Positions 1 to 10,117 of a stretch of 64,000 nucleotides of DNA are shown here, piece after piece; position 1 is the stretch's first letter; each line of letters starts with the position of its first letter. Source of the DNA: an uncultured Erysipelotrichaceae bacterium. GTDB taxonomy: Bacteria; Bacillota_I; Bacilli_A; RFN20; CAG-826. The position numbers were made by a program, and so were the translations under genes. The DNA lies in contig CAMVEL010000002.1 in the NCBI GenBank assembly GCA_947166565.1, positions 62,001 to 126,000 of the forward strand, read 5' to 3'. The notes beneath the pieces are model-generated. The model ran no database searches. It was not told the DNA's origin and worked only from the letters and a program-made list of their open reading frames with translations.

Positions 1-431
1 TCGATGGGGAGGATATCCGCCTTGAAGCCGTTAAGTTGTTGGTTAATGCTAGACTTGAGGACAATGTTTTTCAAATAAGCGAAGCCCTTTTAAACGATAA
101 CGTCAAAAAAGCATTATCGACCTATTACGACTTAAAGGTTTTGAATACCGATGAGGTTTCACTGATTTCGATTTTGGCGACGCAATTCCGCTTCGCAGAT
201 CAAGTTTCCTATCTTGATTCGATGGGTCGAACAAAAAGGGAAATCGCCTCGATTCTTTCCGCTAATGAATGGCGCGTTGGGAAAACGTTGCAAACCCTAT
301 ATGGAGTTAAACGCGAAACAATAGCCAGAATAATCGAACAACTATATGAAGCGGATAAAATGATATTGACGGGATCCGCGAATCCCGAATTCGCCTTTAC
401 TAGATTCTTGGCTAACTTCAGTTTAGATTAA
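1..431 (+). CDS. holA: DNA polymerase III delta subunit, C-terminal part (cut by window edge)
   Basis: This is the end of the clamp-loader delta subunit, which opens the beta sliding clamp so it can be loaded on DNA. The reading frame is open from base 3, so the true start lies outside the window; the TTG at 36 is internal. The visible residues match the helical C-terminal oligomerisation domain of HolA, with a segment around LISILATQFRFADQVSYLD and a later Arg-Glu-Thr-Ile-Ala-Arg-Ile-Ile helix. Its neighbour rpsT, on the opposite strand, is the usual Bacilli partner of holA, which supports the call. The two genes converge on a shared terminator hairpin. Confidence 0.85.
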   Translation, partial: DGEDIRLEAVKLLVNARLEDNVFQISEALLNDNVKKALSTYYDLKVLNTDEVSLISILATQFRFADQVSYLDSMGRTKREIASILSANEWRVGKTLQTLYGVKRETIARIIEQLYEADKMILTGSANPEFAFTRFLANFSLD

Positions 432-435
432 AGAA

Positions 436-460
436 AACGCCGATTGCTCGGCGTTTTTTT
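436..460. terminator. Bidirectional terminator between holA and rpsT
   Basis: AACGCCGA (436-443) pairs perfectly with TCGGCGTT (448-455) around a TTGC loop. A T run follows on the plus strand and TTTTCTTT follows on the minus strand, so it can end both convergent transcripts. Confidence 0.85.
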
Positions 461-474
461 CGTTAGATTGATGC

Positions 475-738
475 TTAGGCTAAGCTAGCGACGAGACGCT
501 GAAGGCGAGCTTTCTTGCGGGAAGCGGTGTTCCTTGCGAAGATCTTATCGCCAGCGGCCCTATCAATGAGGGAGATAACCTCCGGAAGAGCCTTGAGCGC
601 TTCGTCCTTTTTCCCTTCGGCAGCAAGAGCTTCAAGCTTCTTGGTGGCGGTGCGGATTTCGTTCTTGCGGGAATTGTTCGCAACGTTGGTCTTCTTGGAA
701 TTGAGGTCGCGTTTCACAGCGGATTTGATATTTGCCAT
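475..738 (-). CDS. rpsT: 30S ribosomal protein S20
   Basis: S20 binds 16S rRNA early in 30S assembly. The 87-residue product starts MANIKSAVKRD and is rich in Lys, Arg and Ala, with the usual S20 sequence (NEIRTATKKLEA, then a C-terminal KARLQRLVASLA). The frame is open further upstream, but ATG at 738 is the start because it gives the family N-terminus and is preceded by AAGGAA about 10 bases away. It is a single-gene unit with its own promoter (773-801) and shares the terminator at 436-460 with holA. Confidence 0.93.
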   Translation of the reverse strand: MANIKSAVKRDLNSKKTNVANNSRKNEIRTATKKLEALAAEGKKDEALKALPEVISLIDRAAGDKIFARNTASRKKARLQRLVASLA

Positions 739-772
739 TTTTATATTGTTCCTTATCGATATTTGCCCGCAT

Positions 773-801
773 ATATTAGCCTTGAGGCTAAGAGTAATCA
801 A
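773..801 (-). promoter_or_regulatory. rpsT promoter with a palindrome in the spacer
   Basis: On the minus strand TTGATT (796-801) and TAATAT (773-778) are separated by exactly 17 bases. The spacer holds most of the inverted repeat TTAGCC-TTGA-GGCTAA (776-791), which also touches the -10. It could be an operator or chance; the transcript would start near 766, giving a leader of about 28 bases. Confidence 0.55.
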
Positions 802-829
802 GACTTTTTAACGGGAACAAGTCTATTTG

Positions 830-2842
830 TTATTTGTTTTTCTTGAGGTCGATGATGCACTTGGTGAAATCGTAGACATGGGCAAGCGCGCCATATTTCT
901 CTTCGGGAATCTCAACGTCAAATTCCTTATTTAGAAGTTGGCACATCTCGATGTAGCTCATGGAGTCACCACCTAAATCCGTGGTCCAAATCGCGGTTGG
1001 GCCGATTTTGAATTCCGGAAGAAGAAGGACTTTGGAGAAGATCTTGGTGATGCGCTTTGCGACTTCATCAACCTCTTTTTGGTCGTACCCTTCAAAGGAG
1101 ACAACGACTTTCTTTGCTCCAGAAGTATCGACGAAATCGTCACTTCCGGCTTCAATCGCCTTCTTGAGTTCGAAGCGCTTGACCTTCATTGATCCGGAGA
1201 CAGGAAGAGGACGTTTGTCAATGAGGACATCCATAACTTTCTTTTCGTTAGGAAGCGTATCGTTGATGGCTTTGATGTCCTCGTTGATTTTCTTCATCTT
1301 CTTTTCGTCGACGGTATTATCGACTTCGACGACGAGGACGATGCTTTCGTCAGCGTGCCCTGGAATCTTCGCACCTAAGCAGACGACGTTGTTAACGTTC
1401 TTGATGTCCTTGAAATAATATTCGATTTCATCGGGGAAAACGTTTTCGCCATTAGAAAGGATGATCGTGTCTTTGATACGTCCTTTGATATAGAAGTAGC
1501 CCTGGCTATCCTCCATGACGATATCGCCGGTTGGGAAGAAATCATCCTCCCAGCTAACGCGTTTGAGCATGCCTCCGATGATTTCGCGGGTATGGGTGAT
1601 TGGGGAGCGGATGAAGAGCTCGCCTTGCCTTTCCCCGTTTTCGTTGCGGACGACATTGCCATCGCCGATGCGGTATTCGATGCCATGGAATGGCTTTCCA
1701 ATCGCGCCTTTTAGCCTTTGGGCGACATCGGTCGACATCTCAACGGAGGTAACGCCGACTTCGGTCATACCGAAACCGTTATATAAAGGGTACCCGAGAC
1801 CGTTGATGGTCGCCGCGGTCTTCGGGGAGAGATAGCCTCCGCCGGAGATGCAGTATTCGACTTCCGTTCCGAAAAGCTTCTTCTGGAAGGCTTTTCTAAC
1901 GGTATTGCTAGCGCCGAAACCGGCTTCCTTTTTGGAGATGCGGCCAGTATTGAAAGCAACCATTTTGGAGAATAAGTCGGCTTTGTTTCCGCCTAAGGAA
2001 GCGACGGTGCGGTGAATGTTCTGGGCAACGCCGTCCCAAAGCATTGGAACGCTATATATATGGGTGCATTTTGCTTTCCTAATGGCATAAAGGAGGTCGC
2101 TCGTAGCAATGGAGGTTGGGTAAACGAGTGTCTTTCCGTAATAGGTATACCAAAGGAGAACCGCGACGAAACCAAAGATATGGTGGAAGGGTAGCATTGC
2201 GAGGATGCGGATTTTTCCAGGATGCATGAGGGTCGTTGTTTTCTCTGGCATCGAGATTGATGAAACGATTTGATTGGTGAGGTTAGCCCCGTTATAAACC
2301 ATCATTTTGGCTGCTCCCGTCGTTCCAGAGGAGCAGAAGATAACGTGGTTCGCCCAATCTGGCTGGAAGTCATAGTCATCGGGCTCATTGAAGATTTCCC
2401 GAAGCCTTAATCTCCTGACGGCGAATTCTTCCTCGTCATTGGTGATGATGGCTTGCGCCTTGGCTTGGACTAAGAGGTTATCGGTATTCTCCTTAGCGAG
2501 TTTCGCGTCGATTAGAAGCGGGGAATGTCCACTCATGAGAAGGGCCCAAAAGATGACGACCCAACGTGGGGAATTCTTGAGTTTCAAACCGATGACGCAT
2601 CCTGCTCTTGTCGATGAGAGCAAGCGGCTTAACTTCCCGGCGGTTAAGAAGACCTGATTGCGGAATTCTTCATAGGAAGCGCGCTGGATTTTTCCGTTTT
2701 CATCGAAGGATATCGAGATATCGTCGCGAGGATTCCTCTTGACAATGACGTTGAATATATCCTCCATGGATTGTCTCGTTGCGAGCAAATCCTTGGTTGG
2801 AATCATAAACGAAGCAACTTCAGATTGTTTGTATTTCTTCAT
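830..2842 (-). CDS. AMP-dependent acyl ligase fused to an acyl carrier protein domain
   Basis: The 670-residue protein should activate a carboxylic acid as an acyl-adenylate and pass it to its own carrier domain. The adenylation domain fills about residues 20-570 with the ANL motifs in order: P-loop CSSGTTGAAK (near 170), YNGFGMTEVG, TGDIV, KGRIKDTIILSNGENVFPDE, and a C-terminal PVSGSMKVKR that carries the likely catalytic Lys. A carrier domain follows, with DLGGDSMSYIEM around 622-634; its Ser is the phosphopantetheine site. ATG at 2842 is preferred to upstream frame because AAAGGA lies about 12 bases before it. The substrate cannot be read from sequence; a fatty acid is a reasonable guess given fakAB and plsY elsewhere. 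It stands alone, divergent from fmt. Confidence 0.85.
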   Translation of the reverse strand: MKKYKQSEVASFMIPTKDLLATRQSMEDIFNVIVKRNPRDDISISFDENGKIQRASYEEFRNQVFLTAGKLSRLLSSTRAGCVIGLKLKNSPRWVVIFWALLMSGHSPLLIDAKLAKENTDNLLVQAKAQAIITNDEEEFAVRRLRLREIFNEPDDYDFQPDWANHVIFCSSGTTGAAKMMVYNGANLTNQIVSSISMPEKTTTLMHPGKIRILAMLPFHHIFGFVAVLLWYTYYGKTLVYPTSIATSDLLYAIRKAKCTHIYSVPMLWDGVAQNIHRTVASLGGNKADLFSKMVAFNTGRISKKEAGFGASNTVRKAFQKKLFGTEVEYCISGGGYLSPKTAATINGLGYPLYNGFGMTEVGVTSVEMSTDVAQRLKGAIGKPFHGIEYRIGDGNVVRNENGERQGELFIRSPITHTREIIGGMLKRVSWEDDFFPTGDIVMEDSQGYFYIKGRIKDTIILSNGENVFPDEIEYYFKDIKNVNNVVCLGAKIPGHADESIVLVVEVDNTVDEKKMKKINEDIKAINDTLPNEKKVMDVLIDKRPLPVSGSMKVKRFELKKAIEAGSDDFVDTSGAKKVVVSFEGYDQKEVDEVAKRITKIFSKVLLLPEFKIGPTAIWTTDLGGDSMSYIEMCQLLNKEFDVEIPEEKYGALAHVYDFTKCIIDLKKNK

Positions 2843-3077
2843 AGATGCAAGTTTCCTTTCATTTCTTGCGGGTAATAATCTAGGGACAAACCAAAAGAAC
2901 AAAATTGATTTTTATGCGACGGCATCAAGTCTATCTTTGAAGACTGGACGGCCCTCTTCTTTTATGTCCTTGTTCATTTTGACTTTTTCAGCATCCGTTT
3001 TCGCTTAAGGCTAAAGCCTTTACGTTTCGGATGTGCTAACATAGTAAAGTAAACGAAGTGAATTATCTAGCATTATC

Positions 3078-4019
3078 ATGATCAACGAATTGAAAAACCT
3101 GAAAATTCTCTATCTCGGAACCCCCGAGATTTCCGCGGATACCCTTTCCTATCTTCTCGAAGGCGGGGCCAATATAGTCGCGGTTATCACCAATCCCGAT
3201 AAACCCCAAGGAAGAAAGGGAATAGAAGTGCCACCTCCTGTTAAATCCCTCGCTTTATCCAAAGGGATACCAGTCTATCAAAAGGCAAGAATCCGTGACG
3301 ATTACGCCTTTTTGGACGATATCGATTTCGATATTCTCCTTACCATGGCCTATGGGCAAATCCTCCCCATGGAGATTTTGAATAAAGCTCCTTTGGGCGC
3401 ATATAACCTCCATGGATCCCTACTTCCCGAATATCGCGGAGCCGCCCCAATCCAAAGGGCCATCATGGATAACAAAAAGGAAACCGGCGTTACTTTGATG
3501 GAAATGGTCGCGAAGATGGATGCCGGGAAGATGTTTGCCAAAAAAGTAGTGGAAATCGGGGAAAACGACAATTATACCTCGTTATGCAAGAAGATCTCAA
3601 AGGCCGCCGCCGATTTGGCCTTATCCTCTCTTTTAGATGTTGTTAATAAGGTTAATCTAGGGGAAGAGCAAGACGAAAACCTCGTTACCTTTGCCGCTAA
3701 AATCGGCGTCGATGAGGAAAGGCTTGATCTTAATCTCCCCGTCAATGAACTTTACGCGAGGATTAGGGGTCTATCCCTTATTCCAGGCGGGCATTTCATT
3801 CTGAATGGATTGAAGCTAAAGGTATTCAAAGCCTCGATCGCTTCGGATGAACAAAAAGGTGAAATCGGCGAGATTATCGGCGTTAAGAAAGGGATTTTCG
3901 TCTCCGTCAAAGGCGGGGTTATCCGCCTTGAGGAAGTCCAACTCGAAGGCAAGAAAGCGATGGATGCCGCCTCATTTGCTAATGGGATGCATAATCTCTT
4001 AGGAAACAAATTGGAATAA
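3078..4019 (+). CDS. fmt: Methionyl-tRNA formyltransferase
   Basis: Fmt formylates Met on initiator tRNA using 10-formyltetrahydrofolate. The 313 residues match the usual length. The catalytic signature N110-L-H112-GSLLPEYRGAAPIQ is intact and the catalytic Asp follows at D148 (MDAGK). An oligonucleotide-binding-like C-terminal domain fills about 205-313. It leads an operon with the helicase gene, whose ATG follows the fmt stop by one base. The 235-base gap before it is shared with the divergent ligase gene and contains a small inverted repeat (AAGGC-TAAA-GCCTT) near 3008-3021; I could not assign a convincing -35/-10 pair. Confidence 0.95.
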   Translation: MINELKNLKILYLGTPEISADTLSYLLEGGANIVAVITNPDKPQGRKGIEVPPPVKSLALSKGIPVYQKARIRDDYAFLDDIDFDILLTMAYGQILPMEILNKAPLGAYNLHGSLLPEYRGAAPIQRAIMDNKKETGVTLMEMVAKMDAGKMFAKKVVEIGENDNYTSLCKKISKAAADLALSSLLDVVNKVNLGEEQDENLVTFAAKIGVDEERLDLNLPVNELYARIRGLSLIPGGHFILNGLKLKVFKASIASDEQKGEIGEIIGVKKGIFVSVKGGVIRLEEVQLEGKKAMDAASFANGMHNLLGNKLE

Positions 4020-4020
4020 A

Positions 4021-6384
4021 ATGGCGAAAAAAGAAGACGAGAAGCCCTTTATTCGCCTTTCCGTCCACGGATTGGTGGATTTTCTTTTACGTTCCGGCGA
4101 TATCGATGATCGCGTCTATAACCAAGACACCATGGAAGAAGGCACCCGTCTTCATTCCTCATATCAAAAAAAGCAAGGCGATGACTACCTATTCGAAGTC
4201 TTCCTGCAAGAGACCATCGAGACGAAAGAAGGGACTATCGTTTTACAAGGAAGGGCCGATGGAATCATCGATATCCCAGGAAAGCCTCCCATTATCGATG
4301 AATTGAAATCCACCGTCATGGGCCTCGAGGAATTCTTCGAGCAGCAAAAGGAATGGCATCTAGGCCAAGCCCTTTGTTATGCCTTCATGTATCTGCATCA
4401 AGAGAAAAAGGATAAGTGCATCGTTAGGCTCACCTACCTTTCCCAAGAATCAAACGATAAGCTTATCAAGGAATTCCCCTTTGCCTTAAAGGAAGTGGAG
4501 AAACGGGTATATAAATATATAAAGGAATACTTTGAGCTCGAAAGCATCGTCTACGAACACCGTAAAAAACGCGACGAATCGGTCGTTAACCTGCCTTTTC
4601 CTTATGGGGATTTCAGGCCAGGCCAAAGAGAGCTTGCCAAATATTCCTATGGGACCGCGATAAAAGGAGGGGTGTTTTTCGCAGAAGCACCAACCGGCAT
4701 CGGGAAAACCATGTCGACCCTTTACCCCTTCGTCAAATCCTTTAAGGAAGGAAGAAACGAAAAACTGTTTTACCTTACCGCGAAAACATTAGGCGGAATC
4801 GCTGCCTATGACGCCTTGACCGAAATGTATGGAAAAGGGTTAGTTGCTAACGATTCTTTCCTGCATTCTCGCGATAAGATCTGCTTTTTGCCAGGCCACG
4901 CCTGCAACCCCGATGATTGTCCTTTCACCAAAAACTATTACGGCAAACTCAAAGAGGCGATGCTTGAAGTCGCTAAAAGCGGAAAGAGGTTCTCAAGGGA
5001 GACGATCATCGAGACCTGCATGGAAAAGACCATGTGCCCTTTTGAGTTCCAACTCGACCTCAGTTTATGGGCGGATATCGTCATCTGCGATTACAATTAT
5101 TTCTTCGATCCTCTCGTCCATTTGGAACGTTATTTCGACGAAAGTGTCGACACATCGCGCGATATCGTCCTAATTGACGAGGCCCATAACCTTGTCGAAA
5201 GGGGAAGGAGCATGTTCTCCGCGGAGCTTTCGACGGAACTTTGCTTCTATGCCAAGAAAGCACTTGGCAAATCCAAGGAGGCCTTATCCTTGAAGAAAGG
5301 CATCGGAAAGCTCGAAAACGCGATTCTTTCCTGTTTGAAGATAGACGAGAAGGAGCAAGTATACCAAAAAGTCCCTGAGGAATTGGAGAAAGCCATCGAA
5401 TCCTTGATTAACGCGAATATTCGTCATAAGAAGAAAGGAAAAATGACTCTCCCTTCAGAAACCAAGGAACTGATGAGGGAGACATATCGCTTCAAAACGC
5501 TTTACGAGAACTATTTCAAGGGCAACAGCAAACTCTATTGCTATGAAGAGGGAAAGGAAGTCCATTTCAAATTGCTTTGCCTCGATGCTTCGCCGTTTTT
5601 AAGGCAGCAGCTTAGCCGCGTCCGCTCCGCGATTCTTTTCTCCGCCACCCTTTCCCCCATCAGATATTTCATGCAGTCGATTCTAGGAAGGGACGATTAT
5701 CCTTATCTTCTTTTGCCTTCCCCATTCCCGAAGGAAAACTTCAAGTTACTTTTAGCCCCCAAAGTCAGCGTCCGTTATAAGGATAGGGAATCGACTTACG
5801 TAGAGGTCGCCAAATACCTCGAGGAATTCGTCAAAGCCAAAAAAGGCAATTACTTCATTTATTTCCCTTCCTATGAATATCTGAGGAACATCCGTTCCCT
5901 TATCGATATCAAGGATGCCTCTATTTTCGTTCAGGACCGTTCGATGAATGCCTTGGAAAAGGAAGAATTCCTCGCGAATTTCCCACCTTCCCCAGAAGGT
6001 ACCAACGTCGGTTTGATGATTCTTGGGGGAAGCTTCTCCGAAGGCATCGACATGGTTGATGACCGCCTTATCGGAGTGGCAATCGTAGGCATTGGTCTTC
6101 CAGGAATCGGCACCGAGAATAACCTAATCCGCGATTATTATTCAGGAAAAGGCGAAGATGGATTCGAGGTCGCCTACAAGAATCCCGGCATGAACAAAGT
6201 CATGCAGGCAGTCGGAAGATTGATTAGAAGCCCAAGTGACGTTGGGGCCGCCTTACTCCTTGATGACCGTTATATGAAGGAAGAGTACCGAAGGCTATTT
6301 GAGCGCCTTTGGAGCGAATATGAGGTCATCATGGAACCAAAGGAAATAAGGGAATCCCTCAAAGCCTTCTACAAAGATAAATAG
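4021..6384 (+). CDS. DinG/XPD-type helicase with N-terminal PD-(D/E)XK nuclease domain
   Basis: This 787-residue protein joins a RecB/Cas4-like nuclease to an iron-sulphur helicase and probably acts in DNA repair. The nuclease part (about 1-185) shows E40-GTRLH45, D80, E94-L-K96 and the RecB-family Q116-xxx-Y120 motif. The helicase part has Walker A APTGIGKT (223-230), cysteines C288, C295, C300 and C339 spaced like the 4Fe-4S cluster of XPD/DinG, and the box D386-EAH. Motif VI-like AVGRLIRSPSD lies near the C-terminus. It is translationally close to fmt (1-base gap). The domain order is known from DinG/Cas4-like proteins; the cellular role here is inferred. Confidence 0.85.
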   Translation: MAKKEDEKPFIRLSVHGLVDFLLRSGDIDDRVYNQDTMEEGTRLHSSYQKKQGDDYLFEVFLQETIETKEGTIVLQGRADGIIDIPGKPPIIDELKSTVMGLEEFFEQQKEWHLGQALCYAFMYLHQEKKDKCIVRLTYLSQESNDKLIKEFPFALKEVEKRVYKYIKEYFELESIVYEHRKKRDESVVNLPFPYGDFRPGQRELAKYSYGTAIKGGVFFAEAPTGIGKTMSTLYPFVKSFKEGRNEKLFYLTAKTLGGIAAYDALTEMYGKGLVANDSFLHSRDKICFLPGHACNPDDCPFTKNYYGKLKEAMLEVAKSGKRFSRETIIETCMEKTMCPFEFQLDLSLWADIVICDYNYFFDPLVHLERYFDESVDTSRDIVLIDEAHNLVERGRSMFSAELSTELCFYAKKALGKSKEALSLKKGIGKLENAILSCLKIDEKEQVYQKVPEELEKAIESLINANIRHKKKGKMTLPSETKELMRETYRFKTLYENYFKGNSKLYCYEEGKEVHFKLLCLDASPFLRQQLSRVRSAILFSATLSPIRYFMQSILGRDDYPYLLLPSPFPKENFKLLLAPKVSVRYKDRESTYVEVAKYLEEFVKAKKGNYFIYFPSYEYLRNIRSLIDIKDASIFVQDRSMNALEKEEFLANFPPSPEGTNVGLMILGGSFSEGIDMVDDRLIGVAIVGIGLPGIGTENNLIRDYYSGKGEDGFEVAYKNPGMNKVMQAVGRLIRSPSDVGAALLLDDRYMKEEYRRLFERLWSEYEVIMEPKEIRESLKAFYKDK

Positions 6385-6451
6385 GGTTTGAAAATTTCTT
6401 GTATAAGAAAGACTTCGAAGTTGGTATTATTTCCTGCGTGAGAAAAACGCC

Positions 6452-8266
<1,815 letters not shown>

Positions 8267-8288
8267 TTTCTTTCCTAATTTTCTAATC

Positions 8289-8326
8289 ATGCCCCGTTTA
8301 TTCCGAAAAAATGGGGCATTTCTTTA
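8289..8326 (+). terminator. Terminator after lepA
   Basis: ATGCCCC (8289-8295) pairs with GGGGCAT (8313-8319), followed by TTCTTT. The 17-base loop is long and partly A-rich. Confidence 0.7.
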
Positions 8327-8358
8327 ACATCCGACTATTAAAATTAGTAGTTTTCTGG

Positions 8359-8387
8359 TTGAAAGGGAACCTTTGTTCTCCTACAAT
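8359..8387 (+). promoter_or_regulatory. Promoter for the 8417-11208 operon
   Basis: TTGAAA (8359-8364) and TACAAT (8382-8387) are 17 bases apart. The spacer contains nested short inverted repeats (AAAGG-GAA-CCTTT and GAAC-CTTT-GTTC). Directly upstream, 8343-8354, is one copy of the recurring word ATTAGTAGTTTT. Confidence 0.65.
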
Positions 8388-8416
8388 AATGAAACCAAGA
8401 AAAGGAAAGATTCGCC

Positions 8417-9829
8417 ATGGATGAGAATTCACGTGAAGTTCGTTATACCGACCTTGAGTATCTATCCCCCAAAGGGGTAGCCGAGAAGCTTGGTTTTTCC
8501 TCGATTGATTTCGTTTGGAAGGACGTCAAAAACTACCGCGACGCCCACAAAGCCACGCTTTCGATTCGCACGATCGCCCGCGGCCCGTTCTATTACACGG
8601 CCTTGGAATCGGTAATCAGAAAACTGGAAGCCAACGAAACGGCGATAACGGAGTTTCTCCGTCAATACAAAACGGTCGCTAGATTCGATGAAACAAAGGA
8701 AGAAGCGGATAAGGATTGCTATGTCCATAACCTTCTTTGCGCCGGCCAATTGCTTAAGGCTGACGTCCCAGAATTAGCGGTCAAGGCGATGTTAAGCGGA
8801 GTTTTCAACGAAACAAGTCCCGCCAAACGCATTGTCTATGGCTATAAGAAACTCCTCGACAATATGCCAAGGATGGTCGAGACTTGTGAGAATGAGGACG
8901 CCTTCCTCGGCGATGCCTTCGGGATGCTTCTTGGCACCGAGGAAATCACGACTTTATATAGAAGCAGCGATCAAAAAACCTTCATGACCGATTCCTATTC
9001 CTCCGGGGCCCCAGCTCAGCAAATCAAAGAGCTCCTCAAGGAATTATGGAATTATCTAAATACATCGGATAACAGCTTGCTTTTCAAAGCGTTGGTCGCC
9101 ATTTATTACATCGTTTATGTCCAACCCTTCGATTCCAAGGAACTCACCAAGCTTTTGGCGGTGGCCCTTGGGAAATTCATCCTCGCGAAGAACGGGCTAG
9201 TCAATGTGGCCGCCCTTTTGCCCCTTGAGGAAGTGTTGCTCTATTCCCCCCACTTCGAAAAATACGAAGAACCCGAAATCAGGAGAACGGGGGATATCAC
9301 CTATTTCGTCCTTGAAGGCGGTCAAATCCTATATCGCTCGATAATCTCGATGCTCGATGGGTTCCAAGCCATTCAAAATTCGGCTATCGAAAGGGAAAAA
9401 CGCGAGATTCCTAAGGAAGAACTAAAAGAAGTCAAAGCAGAAGAGGAAGTGATCGAGGAGCCCAAGAAAGAGCGTAGGCCCCCGAAAGTTGCTGACATAG
9501 AGGAGGCAACCGACTATTATTCCGTGGAGGAAGATGGTGATTCCGCCTTCTCGGCTCCCAGAAAAGCCACGAAGAGTGACAAAGAAGTAAAGGAAATGAC
9601 GCGTTATCTTCTCGAGACGCATCCCTTGCTTCGCAAAGCCCAAGCTTCCTTCTATGCGAACCATTGCACGATGGGCCGCTATTACACCATCCAGGATTTC
9701 AAGCGCAGCGTCCGTTGCGCCTATGAAACAGCTCGCACCTCCATGGATCTCCTCGCCGAGGAAAAACTCTATAAGAAGTTGCGTGTCAAAAACAAATACG
9801 TCTACACCCCAATCAAACAAGGAGATTAA
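8417..9829 (+). CDS. Fic-fold-like protein without the catalytic motif, with C-terminal winged helix
   Basis: I do not know a named family for this 470-residue protein. Residues about 175-280 read like a Fic domain: TLYRSSDQ, an APAQQIKELLKELWNYLN stretch, then a helix ending YVQPFDSKELTKLL at 234-247. Active Fic enzymes have H-P-F-x-(D/E)-G-N-(G/K)-R there; here the His is Gln236 and the GNGR part is absent, so AMP transfer is unlikely. Residues 330-395 are an acidic, low-complexity linker. Residues about 395-470 look like a winged helix ending KNKYVYTP. It heads an operon with a small membrane protein and hemW, from the promoter at 8359. It may be a scaffold or regulator; the Fic assignment is inference by eye. 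Confidence 0.5.
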   Translation: MDENSREVRYTDLEYLSPKGVAEKLGFSSIDFVWKDVKNYRDAHKATLSIRTIARGPFYYTALESVIRKLEANETAITEFLRQYKTVARFDETKEEADKDCYVHNLLCAGQLLKADVPELAVKAMLSGVFNETSPAKRIVYGYKKLLDNMPRMVETCENEDAFLGDAFGMLLGTEEITTLYRSSDQKTFMTDSYSSGAPAQQIKELLKELWNYLNTSDNSLLFKALVAIYYIVYVQPFDSKELTKLLAVALGKFILAKNGLVNVAALLPLEEVLLYSPHFEKYEEPEIRRTGDITYFVLEGGQILYRSIISMLDGFQAIQNSAIEREKREIPKEELKEVKAEEEVIEEPKKERRPPKVADIEEATDYYSVEEDGDSAFSAPRKATKSDKEVKEMTRYLLETHPLLRKAQASFYANHCTMGRYYTIQDFKRSVRCAYETARTSMDLLAEEKLYKKLRVKNKYVYTPIKQGD

Positions 9830-9832
9830 AAA

Positions 9833-10117
9833 ATGCTAGCTATATTCGAAACTCTTCCAGGATTTGTAATCGCGTTGCTCATCGTTGGCATCTTCGGTGT
9901 CATCGTCGTGGCGGTTATCCTTCTTAAGAAATATACGAAGCTCTTCAAAAGCGACGAAAAACCCAAATCCGAAAAGGAAATAGCCGCCGAGGAATTAGAC
10001 CGTCTTCTCCAACCAATCGAAGAAGATGTGGTCGAAAAAACCGAGGAAAGCGAGGAAGAAGTCAAGCCGGAAGAGCCAAAAGAAGAAAAGAAGGACGACG
10101 ATCCTAGCAATCAATGA
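9833..10117 (+). CDS. Small single-pass membrane protein with acidic tail
   Basis: I do not recognise this 94-residue protein. One hydrophobic helix (about residues 8-31) is followed by a short basic stretch (KKYTKLFK) and a cytoplasmic-looking tail very rich in Glu, Lys and Pro (about 35-94). The bias KxE-rich/PEEPKEEKK suggests a disordered tail. It starts three bases after the Fic-like gene and overlaps hemW by four bases (ATGA), so the three are co-translated. It could tether the preceding protein to the membrane, which is a guess from position. Confidence 0.7.
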   Translation: MLAIFETLPGFVIALLIVGIFGVIVVAVILLKKYTKLFKSDEKPKSEKEIAAEELDRLLQPIEEDVVEKTEESEEEVKPEEPKEEKKDDDPSNQ

